Of a DNA stretch of 64,000 bases, positions 38,974 through 49,701 are shown piece after piece (positions within the stretch are counted from its first letter, which is position 1; each line of letters opens with the position of its first letter). A model generated the notes under the pieces. That model saw only the letters and a program-made list of their open reading frames with translations. It made no database searches and was not told the DNA's origin. Source of the DNA: Alitta virens (taxonomy: Eukaryota > Annelida > Polychaeta > Phyllodocida > Nereididae); contig OW028573.1 of NCBI GenBank assembly GCA_932294295.1, positions 66,937,829 through 67,001,828 of the forward strand, in the 5' to 3' direction. Made by a program: the position numbers and the translations under genes.

Positions 38974-39112
38974 CTTTTTCCCTTTGCAAGTGTCGAATCC
39001 AGTCCAGGGCGCCCTCAGACTTCTGAGATCCGGCGGACCGGATTTCGAAAGGAGGTAAACAAACACACACTCCAACAAGAATGACAGCGAGCACAGCCTG
39101 GAGAGGGTACAT
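38974..39112 (-). CDS. First coding exon of a small secreted protein (signal peptide)
   Basis: The ATG at 39112 opens 46 codons beginning MYPLQAVLAVILVGVCVC, a clear hydrophobic signal sequence with probable cleavage just before or after LPPF. A polar segment ending in RHLQREK follows. An in-frame TAG 14 codons upstream supports this start. The exon ends in phase 1 at the donor GTATTT. The region just above it (39.30-39.50 kb) is CpG-rich and promoter-like. The exit phase matches the LDLa-domain exon at 22519-22673, so the two are proposed as one gene with an intron of about 16.3 kb. An overlapping 141-codon frame (38878-39303) lacks a signal peptide or recognisable domain and is taken as a shadow. 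Confidence 0.5.
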
Positions 39113-39366
39113 AGTTTCTGGAAGTTGTAGGTGTTGCGAGGAGCGATCTGACTACCTTGAAGAACTTCTAAGTCTTTCTGTTTGTCCAGGGAGCAGATAG
39201 CAGCTCCAGTATTGCGGACGGACCTAAATGGCTGGTGCGATCTTATAGGTGGGCCGGCTGTAACGAGCCCTGTGATTGGCTGGCATAGCAAGTTGCTGCC
39301 CACTTGTTTGTAGGCCTACCCAGGCCGAGCGGGCCATGCAGCTAACAAGCCGAACCAGGCTGTCCT

Positions 39367-39382
39367 CCCCCCCCCCCCCCCC
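39367..39382 (+). repeat. Poly-C tract (16)
   Basis: An uninterrupted run of C immediately beside the CpG-rich patch. Confidence 0.95.
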
Positions 39383-39459
39383 ACGGCAAGCTATTGTTTC
39401 ATCTTATGTGGGGGTGTTTCTTGATGTCGCATTTTGACATTGGTCAACGCACGTCATTC

Positions 39460-39505
39460 CGCCAACTTTCCCGCCATGTTGACGCGCGTGCTGCGGCGCC
39501 ATTAC
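39460..39505. promoter_or_regulatory. CpG-rich promoter-like patch with YY1/E2F-like motif
   Basis: In an otherwise AT-rich window, the 39.42-39.51 kb stretch has many CpGs. It contains TTTCCCGCCATGTTG (39467-39481), which reads both as an E2F-type TTTCCCGC and as a YY1-type CCGCCATNTTG site, followed by a GCGCG-rich run. It lies about 350 bp upstream of the minus-strand signal-peptide exon. The promoter role is inferred. Confidence 0.35.
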
Positions 39506-39779
39506 AGCCTTCTTGCAATTTTGGCGTGACCGGGACACAAGTGACATCAACAAGTCGCCTAATTGGTTTGGATTACTCAGTATTGTCTCGTTTTATCAGA
39601 TGAGGACCACAATGGGTGAACACAAGAACTGCCAGACCTGGCTCGTGTAACAGGACACAGAGTGACCTGGGCCGTGATCGCAATGCCAAACGAGACTGGC
39701 TGGCCCCTGACACCGTCAACATGAACACGCAAAGCCTCCCCTGAGGTGCAACGCCCCTGTCCATCCTCTCCCTTTGCGA

Positions 39780-40574
39780 TGCTGCTGCCTTTTTTCTCTT
39801 TTAGTCAGAGAACAAAGATAAAAATAGAGAAGCAAAACTTGCAAAATACTGCAGTAGAAATACTAATGCCTATTACAGTACTTAGGGCCCAAAGAGTTTA
39901 TACATCCTTGGAGCGGTTATAGATACCTGAATGAAGTTCACTTCTATTTGCACATCTTTTCCACAATTCTTAACAAGTTTCGTTGAAAAATGGCTTATGA
40001 AACTGTCAGAGACTTGGTTATAAAAACCATCAGATCTGTACGTTAATGATGCGATAAACATATCTCTGGCCCCATCGGCTCATATTAGAAGAAGAAAGAT
40101 GCGGATATCACACTACAAACGGATGTAAAACATAAAGCAGACAGTTATTATCTTTTATAACTGTCATTTTAACGTCTGGCCTCAAACCTTAAAACTTCTC
40201 AGAAGTTTAATTTGCCCTAGCTTCAACGAAGAAATGTTTATTACCAACGTATTGCCTGGGGATTGACAGTGCTCAGTTTTACTACAGAAAAGTTGCCTAG
40301 ACTTTCACAATAATTTTCTCACGATCTGTCTCACAGGTTTTCATTCCGAGGGCGAGTGGTTTGACCTGCTAATCCAGAACTTCTATTCTGGCATCCTGGA
40401 GATATTTTTGACATTGTAGTATATTGTATTCACTGTAACTGCACGAACTGGAGCTTTCTTACTGGATGTGCCGTGTCTTTAGACATTGTTCAGTATTAGG
40501 TTTAGTATGGGAATTTAGTCAAGATCACAATAGTTTTAACCTAATCTCAATAAAGTTAATTTTTTGAGCATGTA

Positions 40575-40620
<46 letters not shown>

Positions 40621-41540
40621 AGATAAGATAAGATAAGATAAGATAAGATAAGATAAGATAAGATAAGATAAGATGACATAAAATTAGATAGTATAACATA
40701 GACATAATATGATATAGCATCAAATAGGCCTAACATAACATATTGTTTCTTAAACATAACCTTAATTTAATTAACTCATACACAGCTGGAGTTATACTTT
40801 TTTTTATTTTTATATTTGGCATTTTGCATTCATTGAGGTTTTACTTGCATGTGTCAATCAACAAAAATACTCTGCCGACTTGATGGACCAGTATTTATGA
40901 TACATAATTTTTAATTGAAAAACAAACATTGTTATTAATTTAGTATCATATTGCAGAAATCAAAGAAGGTCAAACTGATACCCAGTATCATGTATCAGAC
41001 ACATGAATTGTATTTATTACATTGTAACCCATGAATGCTGTTTTTGCGTTTCAACTTCCATATTAGTAACATGACAAGAACGTTATGCAAATGACTCAAT
41101 AACAGCCATGCCATATATAGCACATGATGAGTAGATACATCCAGACACATACATGCTCATAATTATATCAAATTTGTTTTTATGATTAAGCTGAGACAAT
41201 CAAAAGCAGTTTCATTGGCAAAATTTCCATTGATCTTATCAAGTTCATACATGTACACCTAATTGGAAAAGTATTTTCATATAAAAATCTTGCTAATTTA
41301 GTAGGTGTGATGAAAAAAAAAGTCACTTTCTTTCCGAAAAGGCTTGAAACTGAAGCCTTTTACGAGCAAAATTTCAAATAAGTTCTCCTCCCAATTTGAA
41401 CGAAAATAATAAGAAAGAAATGAAAGCCCATTCGTCAAGCGTGTTGTTTTTCTTTGGTCCGGGGTCTGGTTCCCCATGTAAGGAGTTTTAGACTGGCCAA
41501 AATTCAGCACCAATGTGTTTTTCTAGCATGTATATTTCAA
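39780..41540. other. Intergenic stretch with a pentamer microsatellite
   Basis: (GATAA)n/(AGATA)n repeats occupy 40576-40674. The opposite-strand frame there is an artefact of the repeat. No gene seen. Confidence 0.6.
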
Positions 41541-41550
41541 TGTGTCAATG

Positions 41551-41765
41551 TTACTGGTCTGTAGCTTAGCCTGCTATAGTTCAGCTACGACACAGCGGCA
41601 GACGTAATTATGAGATGATAAAACGTGGAGTGCATGCTATGTTACACATTAATCCTATTGATGGGACCCTCTACTTGCCTCAGTATAGACACCAAGTACA
41701 AGGCAGCTGAGCACCAATTTAATGTCTCATGCGATCGACCTTCAACAGAGCTGGCCAATATGGAA
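41551..41765 (-). repeat. SINE-1, diverged
   Basis: Contains CAGACGTAATTATGAGATGA and the CTTGCCTCAGTATAGACACC segment on the plus strand. It has accumulated many substitutions. Confidence 0.75.
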
Positions 41766-41899
41766 TTGGTAGATGCCTCAGCCTGGCAGCAGTACTGTCA
41801 TTTTTCGTGGTATTTTGCAACAGGTTGAATAAATATTTTCTGGACAGTATACACACATCCGTGCAACTATCACTATTCCACATCATTGAAAATGAGTAA

Positions 41900-43150
41900 T
41901 TAGGTTTTATTGGCGATGACTAAGATTAGTAACGGTGTGTGCACTGATTATTTTTCAGTATAGAATACATTCAGGTAGGTCTGAAGGCTGTTAAACCGCG
42001 TGCTTATATAATCCTACGAAAACATATAAAGAATGCTGCATGACCCTCAAATGAGGGCCATGCTTACTTGGCTAGATGCCTCAACCACTATAGGCCACCA
42101 AACTGCATGTCACTACTTCCTTAACGATTTGACACCTGTGGATAACCTAACCCTTTTCACTTGTATCGCACGCAAAATGTGCCCACCCAAGTACGAATCA
42201 AGACTGTGTCCTAATTAGCCCCATTTGTTAAAAGCTGGTTGTATAACATAGAAACCTTGAAGCAGCGATAAGACCCAATGAGTTAATCTTTGCCGACAGC
42301 ACACTCCTGCTTGACTTGGGTACTTCCTTCAAAGACGTCATTCCCCTTATCTGAATAAAGACATCTTTCTATTTATAAATGATATTTTCTATTTATACGC
42401 CACCAAGATCAAAGCGAGTCCGTACGAATCTTCCCCAGAAATGGCCCATCTATGTTTAAGTACTTTCAATACTATCTAGCTCCTTCATGGCACAATTGCT
42501 GCAGAATGAAACCTTTCATTTTTTGGTAATCTACATTTTTTGTCAACTGGTGACTGTTAGCGTCTCCAGGAGGTCGACATGCATGTGGCTGATAAATTGC
42601 CAAAATTAGACATATTTGTATTGAAAAGCACAAAACGCTTATGGGAAACACAGCTGGTTGATGAAGCAGACTTCATCACCAATTTTTTTTTCTGCTTTTG
42701 AAGTTTCAGACTTCCTGAGATTAATTAGTACAGTTGAGCCTCTATCACAATAATCCTTGCATCCGGAAAAAAGTGGTCTTTGTAGTGAGGGTAGCAAGAA
42801 TATCTTTAATGTATATTAAATGGGAGTTGGGAAAGGCTCATGCTTGAACAGGCTACCATGGGTGCAATAGCAGTTCCAGTTTACATTATCTACAATGTAT
42901 ATATCATAATTGGCAAGGAGCAGCACAAACTTGACAGTGACACCCCTTTTAGCAATTTATATTACTATTATATTGATTTCCAATAGTAATTTCTCTCTGA
43001 CTTGAGAAAAATGGCCATAAATGGCCATAATGCTGGAAAGATGGAAAAAGTTATCAAATTACACTATGGACTGATGTTAGGAAACTTTGATCTAGAGAGA
43101 AGTGTTTTTACCAATTAGCAAGTTTGGCCTATTGCTACCATAAACACATG
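41900..43150. other. Intergenic stretch, no gene seen
   Basis: A hairpin occurs at 42656-42681 (GGTTGATGAAG..CTTCATCACC). No coding support. Confidence 0.4.
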
Positions 43151-43168
43151 TAAGCACAGGGCCGTGTA

Positions 43169-43382
43169 CACCCGGCTACATTGATTTTCGCCACGACATC
43201 GAGATTTGCCACTTGGAATAAAGTGCAATGAACACTTATTAGATGGCTGTCGGAGTAACAGAGTACTGTCAATGATGTCAACAATTAGTTTTGTAACAAG
43301 TCATGAACTTGCAAGTTGTATAATCATGTTTTACGGGGGTGACGAATTTCGATGTCGTGGCGAATTTTAATGTCGCCGAGTG
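43169..43382. mobile_element. MITE family B, copy 2 (214 bp, TA duplication)
   Basis: The ends are inverted and match copy B1 (TTCGCCACGACATCGAGATT at the left; GTCGTGGCGAATTTTAATGT at the right). TA flanks at 43167-43168 and 43383-43384. More diverged than copy B1 and without the poly-C run. Confidence 0.85.
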
Positions 43383-44354
43383 TAACCTACACACACCACG
43401 GCTAAAGAAAAACAAATGGCGTTGGACTGCATCGTTTGGCTTTGCTCCTGACCAATATCTGGGGAATGTGATAAATGATGCTAACAATTATAAAGCATAA
43501 GTAGTGGGACAAACAAAGCCAAGATAACTGAAGCAGATCGCTCTGAAAGATACTTAGTTCAGCAAAGAATTGAAACAGGGTCGGAGTCAGTATGGTTAAC
43601 AATGTTTCATCTTATCGATACTTGTTCTCGAATGAAAAGGGTTGCGATTTAAAGAATTTATACATGATGAAAACCGATGAGAAAACTGGGAATGTTCTTC
43701 TGCCCGGAATAACCTGAATTGATTTGCATGAAGAAAAAAGGTCTCCTCTAACGTCCGAGACTGTTTCTGGTCAATCAGAGGCCCTATCCTGGTCAGCTGA
43801 ATGTTCCCATGCATACAGCCAAATCTAGTGCGTTCTTTTCTTAGTATTTTATTCTGTGTCGTTCAATAAATGATTTAAATCGCCGGATGACACCTGCTGT
43901 TGTCAAGTGACTACCTGTGTTGCACTTTACGGTAGTCAACATGACAGTATATACCTGTCAGTAATTGAATGCCGAATTTACATTATGGCTCTTTAGTCCT
44001 TTTGACGACACTTTTGTTTAGAGTGATATAACTAGGGAAACGGTTATGTGAAATTACTCTCCAGGTGTTTCCATTTAAAAATGCAATGGACAATCATAAA
44101 AGGAGGATGTGACCAAAATGGCGTAATTCAGAACACAATGGGAACAAGTGAATACGGGCGGATATCTTATCCAGAAGTCATCATGCAGCGTAATCCATCT
44201 AAGGATGACACAATTATCAGCTCCATCAGCAGCTGCATCCGCAAAACATCAGCCATGGCCTCTGTCCGTTCACTCTCTCGTCCTATAGCATTCAGACAGA
44301 CGTACACCTTCAAACGATGCTGCGTGGGCTGTGCCATAAAAAAAATGGCACCAA

Positions 44355-44560
44355 CCAGGCCTGGGTTACATCCAAGCTGGATGTCGATCGCATGAGAAAT
44401 TAAATTGGTGGTGGCTTGTATTCGGTGTCTATGCTGAGGCAAGTAAAAGACACCACCCATGGAGTAAATGTGTAACATGGTGTGGACTCCGAGCCTCATC
44501 ATCTCATAATCACGTCTGCCTGTAGAAGCTGGCCATATGCATTGAGACATTAGATAAAGT
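44355..44560 (+). repeat. SINE-1
   Basis: The body is well preserved: GGTGTCTATGCTGAGGCAAG, TAACATGGTGTGGACTCCGA and CTGGCCATAT. Confidence 0.85.
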
Positions 44561-44715
44561 GGCATTGGAGTTTGCCAATAGTACATGTACATATGTAGGT
44601 AGATTATGTAGTTTTATGGTATTAGTTTAAGTAATTTGACAAGAGATAACGACTTCAAATATTATATATACTAATAACTTAGCTGTCTACATTCCACGTA
44701 ATGCGAAGAGGGAGA

Positions 44716-45090
44716 TTGCAATCCTGTGCAAGACCTGACAACAGCGCTCGCCAATAACAAGCCAGATGCAGTTCATAACATTTTAGGCGATGTGAACCAC
44801 TGCTTTGAAGACCTCAACTGCACACTGCGGAAACTTTAATCAGCATGTTTCTTTTAATACCAGGGGACAGCTGTCTCTGCTCGGGACCCTTGAATCTTCA
44901 GGGTCCCTGCAAACTGAAGCGATCTACAAAATGTTGCTGCAATGTTTGCATTTTATGATATGTTAAAAATCCCTATCATGTTTTAATTCGTTTTTATTGT
45001 TTTTGTTTTACCTGCATATTTTTATTTTTGCACATTTTATTGTTGTCTTATGTCGACTTTAAATAAAGATTATTCTATTCTATTCTACAT
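44716..45090 (+). repeat. 3' end of a degraded retroelement
   Basis: A short open segment (VQDLTTALANNKPDAVHNIL .. FEDLNC, ending in TAA at 44839) is followed by a UTR-like stretch, AATAAAGATT and a (TTCTA)3 tail. This layout fits a 5'-truncated non-LTR element. The family was not identified, and a host origin is not excluded. Confidence 0.4.
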
Positions 45091-45099
45091 TCACGGTAT

Positions 45100-46740
45100 C
45101 GCTACGCACGTACAACGTATTGCTGACCTAACAAATTAGTCCAACGTTCGCTACTCTAGAATGCTTTGCAAAGAGTGTGTAGTATCCTAATTTTGCGTGG
45201 TATGCCTTCCTTGAACATAATTCAGCAAGTTTGAATCGAGGACCATAGGTCAAAAGTGGCTGGGTTAGTTGTGGGAAAAAGTTGGTGAGCAGCTCTCAAT
45301 GAGATTCGGTAGGCCCTCACTGTGCTCGGCATTTAACATCACTATAGATGGCGCAAGGGATCGACAGAGGAGAGAGGCTTTGTTGGATCCATTCTACTGT
45401 TATTTAAAAATGCATATAAATGTAAGAAAAAGGCACCTCTGGTGAAGAGTGACCATAATACGATACATCTTGCAAGAACGAAGAGTTCTCTTCGGCTAGA
45501 TACAGTATGTCAGAGAACTTTGGACAAGTTGGCACTCAGACGCACTCCAGACGCCATAATCGGATGAAATTAATTATTGATATCATTTTCAATCTTAGAG
45601 CTGCAAAAAAACACTTCCAAAAAAAAGGTAATCAGATTGAAATGTGTCGGTGAACCAGTTTGATGGCTTGAGAATGACATAAGTACTCATACCATGTAAA
45701 TGTGAACTATATATCGAAGTCATGAATTTGATGGTAGTGTATCATCTGTCAATCCAAATTTACCTGTTTTAAATTTTCAAGACAAATTTACTTATTTAAT
45801 GATTAATGAACAATTGAAAACCAGTAGATTTGTATTTAACCAAATTAGGAGAAATATGTTATACCATAATTAGATTTACTTTTTACACTTCATTTTTACA
45901 TTATCCGCTTCAAAAGTCCAATTGATTTTTAGTGGCAAATAAGCCCACTTGGACATGGTCCATGTATTGTGATTTTCTTTTGTGTTGTTGTTTTATGTAT
46001 CGTTTCGTATCGTTTCGAATCGTATCGTACCGTTTAGCATCTTTTAATTTATTTTTTCCCAAAATTTTTATATTTTTCAAAACTATATTTTGTTAAAAAA
46101 AATACAATTTGTTAAGAGGCCTAAATCTAGCCAGTCAGAGACCAATGATTATATTCGCCGCCAGGCACCTGTGGTCAAAGAGAAACAAACAGGAAATCAA
46201 AAGTATTTTAGATCTATGTGTCATCATCAGTTTTGAAGAACATTTCTGTCCATTTTGTACTGCTTCATGCCTGGTATGAGAAAATAACCGAAAAACGGAT
46301 TAATTTTGAATCCCCTAATATCTAATAATATCAATAACATTCAACTCGGCTTATTGACATTTCCTAAGCTAAGGTGCTCAGAGCAGCAGACCATTTAACA
46401 CTTGACCACAATATTGTTGTTGTAGCCAACTTGAAAATGTGTCTCAGTTGCGGCTCCATGCTTAGGCAATTCCGGCTGAGTCACAAGTGCTATCAGATCA
46501 TGTAATTGCGATATAAAAAGATCATTATTATCTTTATAGCAATTGAGCCTATTATGACGCAAAAGTACCTCTTTTTATCCATATCACAGCTGGTGTCCTT
46601 AGTGATTCACTTTCGCCTTTTCACAATCAAGCATGTGACTGGCAAAGTTTGCTCAACTTTTTTAAGAGGACACTATAAGGTCTCGTATCCATGCAAAATT
46701 CTTAAAAGTCATGAATTCAATAATATTAGTTGGGGAGTTC
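45100..46740. other. Intergenic stretch, no gene seen
   Basis: A TATCGTTTCG-type short repeat lies at 45995-46036. No supported frame. Confidence 0.4.
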
Positions 46741-46754
46741 AGTAATTACCTAAT

Positions 46755-46922
46755 TATTGCTGACCATCAGGAACCATGTTACTTGGCATTAGATGTCAGT
46801 AACTTCGAATCATTGCTAACCATCATGAACCATGTTACTTGGCATTAGATGTCAGTAACTTTCAATCATTGCTAACCATCATGAACCATGTTACTTGGCA
46901 TTAGATGTCAGTAACTTTCAGA
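46755..46922 (+). repeat. 56-bp tandem repeat, three copies
   Basis: CCATGTTACTTGGCATTAGA starts at 46774, 46830 and 46886, a period of exactly 56 bp. The copies differ by only a few bases, so the array is recent. Confidence 0.95.
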
Positions 46923-47153
46923 AATTGCTTTCATACAATTATCCTTTTTTCTGGGCATAGAAATACAATTTCTCATACCAGTGAGGACCACCTGATGCCA
47001 TTCCAAGAAAATTCTCGTAGTGGCAAGTAAGCATCCACTTCTCAGTGGACTGAGATAAACCTATTAAGATGCTGCATAAAGCACACAAAATAACTAGAGA
47101 AACATTATCCATTTACATCATACAAGTTGTACGGAAATAAGTCAGCACCGTGT

Positions 47154-47239
47154 GAATTCAGGAATTTGTTCCACTCAGTTGTCATATTTCACGATACCGA
47201 AGGATAAGTGAAATAGGAGTGGAATAAATTCCTGTATTC
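47154..47239. repeat. 86-bp inverted repeat (hairpin)
   Basis: The arms GAATTCAGGAATTTGTTCCA and its near-complement at 47217-47239 match at 21 of 23 positions. An inner pair ATTTCAC/GTGAAAT extends the stem. It may be a small palindromic MITE. Confidence 0.75.
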
Positions 47240-47767
47240 TCAAAATATTGATCAACATGTGATAACGATTTTATCCTCTGTCTTTTCCAAACACGAAAAA
47301 TAAGACAGGAACATATTTGACACTCGTGATAATTCACGAGCTGTGTTGGATCCACAGTGAAAACCGGGGTAAAACAGCGTAGTAATTAATCTTTATTTGC
47401 TCGGCTTCTAAATGTCCTAGCCGTGTATGACGTCATTTTACTAATACAGAAAATTTCGATTGAGAGGGCGTGGCTTAACTAACAATTTTGGCAATACGGA
47501 AATATATCTATCATCACTCGACCAATCAGCGATCTATTAGGAACACGTGTCTCACACCAATCGCTGTAAACGTCCTCACTGGCCTCTTAGAAGGGCGTGG
47601 GTGGACCATGTGCCTGGCTTGAAAGTTGAATTAATTGATAAATAAAGTAGATTTCGACTTACATACTTCACAACACGAGCATAGATATATATATTTGTTT
47701 CACTTTTTGTAAAGTATGATCTTTTTTTATCCCCAACCATATTAATCCAATGGGAGGCTGACTGGAA

Positions 47768-47895
47768 AGACAATACCCCACTCATGGCGTAATAGGCATA
47801 TTCATTACATATTGTGGATTTTAAGCCTTATCTCATCATTACATCTGCACAGAGCTGGTGATTGGAATATGTCGGTTGACTGAACTTCAGATCAG
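47768..47895 (+). repeat. SINE-1 fragment, diverged
   Basis: Keeps CCCCACTCATGG, TATTGTGGATT and GTTGACTGAACTTCAGA-like segments of the body. Confidence 0.55.
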
Positions 47896-48517
47896 CAGTG
47901 TGAAGAATAAACGTATTAAATTTTAATTTCATAGAGCAATCGTTACGTCATCCTATAAATTTCAACAGAGACGTGGTTTCTAACAGCGACATTTCGACAG
48001 AAAGCATCAACAGAAAAACTAAGCAAGGACAAAAAAATGACGTCCACATTTAGAAGAAACATGTCGCACAGCGTAATTGTAGCCAAAAGACAATAATTCG
48101 AAGCAAATAATAAAACAATAGAGGGACATTATTTTCTTCATCAGATGTTTTGAGTTCTTGGAACATAACATTGTCATCATGGAAGACACATTTGAGAAAA
48201 TTGAATTAAATTATGATCGGACAAAATGCTTTTAAAATTTAATGCAAAGCAAACATTCGTGACAATATCAGCTAAATGATAACAGGCAAATTAAGTGTCC
48301 GACACACCCCTGGGATTTTGCTCAGACAAATGTCGACTTAAATTCCCAGCTAAGTGACTGCTTTAATCTACGCATCAAGCTAAATTGCCACTTAGAACAA
48401 TTTTAAGCTCTTCAAGCGAGCCCCCCATGCTGGCGTCCTAATTGAGACAAAGCGGGTGTCACTTGACCCTCTATGTTGCTATTTTATGCCAATTAATTCA
48501 CCAAAATCGTGTCTATA

Positions 48518-48695
48518 CGAAATGATAAGGCTTGGAGTCCATGTTTCACGATTATCCCATAGGCGGGGTCTTTTACTTGACTCAGCATATACACAAAGCA
48601 TATACACAAAGCACCTCCAACCAATTTAACGTCCTATGCGATCAACATCCAGCTTGGATGTAGCTCAAAGAGAGTGTCCGTGCCGTGGACCGAAC
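48518..48695 (-). repeat. SINE-1
   Basis: The reverse body contains GATAAGGCTTGGAGTCCATG and CATCCAGCTTGGATGTAGCT on the plus strand. A 17-bp internal duplication (CATATACACAAAG twice) is present. Confidence 0.8.
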
Positions 48696-48932
48696 TTTTG
48701 AGCCCCACATTAAACGTAGAAGAGCACAAGTCTCCTGCTAGGTGGCGTTTGGCAAAGGGCGAATGCCCTGAGGGTCTGCCAGATTTTGGACAGAGCAACG
48801 ATCCTGGTGGGGCAGCAAGACATTTGGCTCTGCAGATTAAAAGCATCTCACTTGACTCAAGACTTCAAATTCGGGGCAATGTGTTAAGAACTATTTTGTT
48901 CGCCGCTTCATTGAAATTGTGTGTGCGTGTGT

Positions 48933-49270
48933 GATTAGGGCTTTACGTCCTGTATTTCTGCTCCAGTTGGGCTAATTAGGATAGGCAGAGACCATGGCAA
49001 TGAGATGATGGATGAAACTGCCATCCAACTTAGGCTCCACCGGTGGTGGGTGGGATTAGGGCTTTACGTCCTGTATTTCTGCACCAGTTAGGCTAATTAG
49101 GATAGGTAGAGACCATGGCAATGAGATGATGGATGAAACTGCCATCCAACTTAGGCTCCACCGGTGGTGGGTGGGATTAGGGCTTTACGTCCTGTATTTC
49201 TGCACCAGTTGGGCTAATTAGGATAGGCAGAGACCATGGCAATGAGACACAGGATGAAACAGCCATGCAA
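48933..49270 (-). repeat. Tandem array of SINE-2 segments, 121-bp period
   Basis: GATTAGGGCTTTACGTCCTG starts at 48933, 49054 and 49175, an exact 121-bp period. Units 1 and 2 end with CACCGGTGGTGGGTGG. Unit 3 runs on into unique sequence. The unit is the 3' body of SINE-2 in reverse without the tRNA head. Identity between units is very high. Confidence 0.92.
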
Positions 49271-49397
49271 CTTAGACTTTTACAACAGGAAACAACAAGA
49301 GTCAAGTATCTCACTGCTCATCTTTAATAAGTGGGCTTGCCTTCTATATTACATCCACAACAGGAAACATGTTTGCAGTTTACTGGTCATATTCTAT

Positions 49398-49403
49398 TTT
49401 ATT
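49398..49403 (-). terminator. Candidate polyadenylation signal AATAAA for the TTLL gene
   Basis: A minus-strand AATAAA lies about 300 nt beyond the stop codon, a normal 3' UTR distance. No GU-rich element was verified, and AT-rich DNA gives this hexamer often, so the call is weak. Confidence 0.3.
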
Positions 49404-49701
49404 TGCAAGATGGAGTATCACAGTCAGGCATGGCAGTAACATATATATTCAAGGCAATTAGCTTTACTGACACTGCTAAAACGCACTTTCAAAGCCATAT
49501 GTTTCAACAGAAACTGTCTTTTCAAATGTCAAAGTTTAAGTGAGTTTATATTGCCATGACGTAAGTCATGTTGTTTATCCGCCTTCTAACATTAAGTGTT
49601 TACAATTATTAGTAGGTCTACACGTAAGTGCATTTAAATATAATGAATTGAATTAAAAACAGTTCTGTCGTTATGTTTTCCTTTTTCATAATAAGGAAGA
49701 C

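Noticed and set aside
38878..39303. 141-codon minus-strand frame
   Set aside because: It overlaps the signal-peptide exon in another frame, and the shorter frame has a signal peptide, an upstream in-frame stop and a usable donor.
40536..40757. 73-codon minus-strand frame
   Set aside because: It is the translation of the (GATAA)n microsatellite (repeated SYLIL) and has no independent support.
44048..44592. Overlapping frames of 115 and 141 codons on opposite strands
   Set aside because: Large parts lie in SINE-1; no motifs or splice context.
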